From positions 22,255-86,254 of the forward strand of contig CANGIS010000006.1 of assembly GCA_947454055.1 (NCBI GenBank): 64,000 nucleotides of DNA, in the 5' to 3' direction. Shown in pieces: positions 63,183 to 64,000 of the stretch. Position numbers and translations under genes: made by a program. Each line of letters opens with the position of its first letter. Position 1 is the first letter of the stretch. The notes beneath the pieces are model-generated. The model did no database searches. It was not told the DNA's origin and saw only the letters and a list, made by a program, of their open reading frames with translations. The DNA is from Hyphomicrobiales bacterium. GTDB lineage: Bacteria; Pseudomonadota; Alphaproteobacteria; Rhizobiales; Beijerinckiaceae.

Positions 63183-63843
63183 GCTTGTGCGAATGGCCGT
63201 GCCCATGCGAATGACCGTGATCATGGTCGTGGCCATGCGAATGATCGTGGTCATGGCCATGGTTGCAATTCTCGTCATGAACATGCGCCTCGCCATGGGC
63301 GTGCGCATGATGCTCATGGCCGTGATCGTGACCATGGGCATGATCATGTCCGTGATCGTGATCATGCCCGTGGCCATGCGAATGCCCGTGCGAGCCATGC
63401 GAATGGCCATGGTCGTCATAAGCACCGCGCTCGGGTTGGAAGGGGCGCGAGACAATGGCCGTTGCGCAGCCGAGGCCGCGGATCATTTCGGCCAACACAT
63501 GATCGTTTTCGAGGTAGAGCGCGTCCGCCGTTAATTCACACGGCGTATGGCGATTGCCGATATGCCAGGCGGTTTTGAGAAGGCGCAAAGGATTTTCGGC
63601 GCGCACCTCAAGCAGCGTTTGAGGGGCCGCCTTGATGAGAACTAGACTTCCATCTTCAAGTTTCACGGCGTCGCCATCATTCAGCACGGTCGCCTTATCG
63701 AGATCGAGCAGAAATTCGAGACCTTTTTCGCCGCGCAATGCGATGCGACGGCGATGCCGGCCGTCATGATCAAGGCTGACCGAATCGATGATTTTGTCAG
63801 CCTTGACGGCTGCTTTGCGAACGAGTGTCGTGGCGGTGAGCAT
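63175..63843 (-). CDS. ureE: Urease accessory protein UreE with long His-rich tail
   Basis: A 222-residue nickel chaperone. The N-terminal domain and the C-terminal metal-binding domain (HIGNRHTPCELTADALYLENDHVLAEMIRGLGC) are normal. After about residue 141 the protein continues with an 81-residue tail of mostly alternating His with Gly, Asp, Ser or Ala, containing about 36 His and one Cys (DENCNH). Many UreE proteins have short His tails; this is long. It probably binds several nickel ions and may serve as a store. Confidence 0.96.
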   Translation of the reverse strand: MLTATTLVRKAAVKADKIIDSVSLDHDGRHRRRIALRGEKGLEFLLDLDKATVLNDGDAVKLEDGSLVLIKAAPQTLLEVRAENPLRLLKTAWHIGNRHTPCELTADALYLENDHVLAEMIRGLGCATAIVSRPFQPERGAYDDHGHSHGSHGHSHGHGHDHDHGHDHAHGHDHGHEHHAHAHGEAHVHDENCNHGHDHDHSHGHDHDHGHSHGHGHSHKHD

Positions 63844-63913
63844 ATTCGGGCACGCTTTCAGGTAAATTCACTGGATGGAATGTTAAAGCCGAAGTGGAAC
63901 GATTAGCCTCATT

Positions 63914-64000
63914 TTAAAACAGAAAATACCTTTGAGCCATAGGAAGCTCGGTTGCAGGCGCGCAGACCAGCAACTCCCCATCCGCCGTCACGGCATAGGT
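63914..64000 (-). CDS. ureC: Urease subunit alpha C terminus (truncated by window)
   Basis: The final 28 codons of a minus-strand gene: TYAVTADGELLVCAPATELP followed by MAQRYFLF and stop. This is the conserved end of UreC, the catalytic nickel subunit of urease. The rest of the gene lies beyond the window. ureE follows 70 bp downstream, with no terminator between. Together the genes imply that a urease operon continues off the right edge. Confidence 0.9.
   Translation of the reverse strand, partial: TYAVTADGELLVCAPATELPMAQRYFLF

Noticed and set aside
63183..63455. N-terminal Met/Ile/Thr-rich extension of ureF
   Set aside because: It is a shifted-frame reading of the ureE His repeat; UreF proteins start at the [15 protein letters not shown] region.
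63181..63534. Plus-strand Met-rich frame over the ureE tail
   Set aside because: Antisense to the His-rich repeat (CAT/ATG symmetry creates Met runs); no ribosome site or context.

Overview
This is a chromosomal segment of an alphaproteobacterium, most likely a member of the Hyphomicrobiales (Rhizobiales). The evidence is the set of families and signals together: a split glycine decarboxylase (gcvPA/gcvPB), the coxBA-ctaB-coxF-ctaG-coxC-DUF983-SURF1 order, an IalB-family protein, DUF1150 behind an Hsp20, DUF2093, DUF4170, a plant-type glutamate-cysteine ligase, ImuA-ImuB-DnaE2 behind a GAAC-N7-GAAC LexA box, and a plcP/agt-like lipid-remodelling pair. By eye the DNA is moderately GC-rich. I see no tRNA or rRNA gene, phage, integrase, transposase gene or CRISPR array. 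Almost all of the window is densely packed, ordinary coding sequence.

Layout. 1-1954: end of smpB and a RhlE-type DEAD-box helicase. 2020-6772: glycine cleavage operon on the minus strand (gcvT-gcvH-gcvPA-gcvPB) behind a tandem glycine riboswitch. 6835-7977: a lipoprotein and an IalB-family secreted protein. 8254-14774: aa3-type cytochrome c oxidase subunits and assembly factors. 14809-21244: threonine synthase, an M16 peptidase, a GNAT enzyme and a large membrane PAS-GGDEF-EAL protein with degenerate active sites. 21278-26511: YqgE, a DsbD-N-like protein, a peroxiredoxin, purD, xseA and DUF2093. 26525-31332: a lipid A/Kdo cluster (DUF4170, a DUF374 acyltransferase, waaA, lpxK), then ubiA and a small periplasmic protein. 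31449-36875: rsmE, gshA, an EamA transporter, two small proteins and a MATE exporter. 36948-43252: a HAD phosphatase, ispH-thrB-rnhA, DUF2628, DUF2076, a GNAT enzyme and a second EamA transporter. 43273-45441: groESL with a CIRCE operator and a terminator. 45684-50024: agt/plcP-like genes, an SDR, and msrQ/msrP. 50223-53947: a KdgK-like sugar kinase, Hsp20, DUF1150, a glycosyltransferase and infC, which probably uses an ATT start. 54283-61882: a class II aldolase, the SOS mutagenesis cassette imuA-imuB-dnaE2, and a DapA-family lyase. 61885-64000: urease genes ureG, ureF, ureE (with a very long His-rich tail) and the last codons of ureC.

The most interesting non-coding signal is a family of modular inverted-repeat elements. 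There are seven copies, in intergenic gaps near 18.1, 40.1, 40.7, 45.5, 54.0, 54.1 and 55.0 kb. They share ends of the form CGTCATTGCGAG and GAAGCAACCCAG. They fall into a size class of about 120 bp and one of about 172 bp; the longer class carries an extra hairpin module whose stem shows compensatory changes and G-U-compatible pairs on one strand only. A different three-armed palindrome, a 16-bp tandem array upstream of msrP, and several perfect dyads are also present.

Regulation that can be read directly: glycine riboswitch (gcv), CIRCE/HrcA (groESL), LexA box (imuA-imuB-dnaE2), a possible SD-occluding thermometer hairpin (hsp20) and a weak Pho-box-like site (plcP). All functional statements come from reading motifs and context; no database search was possible.
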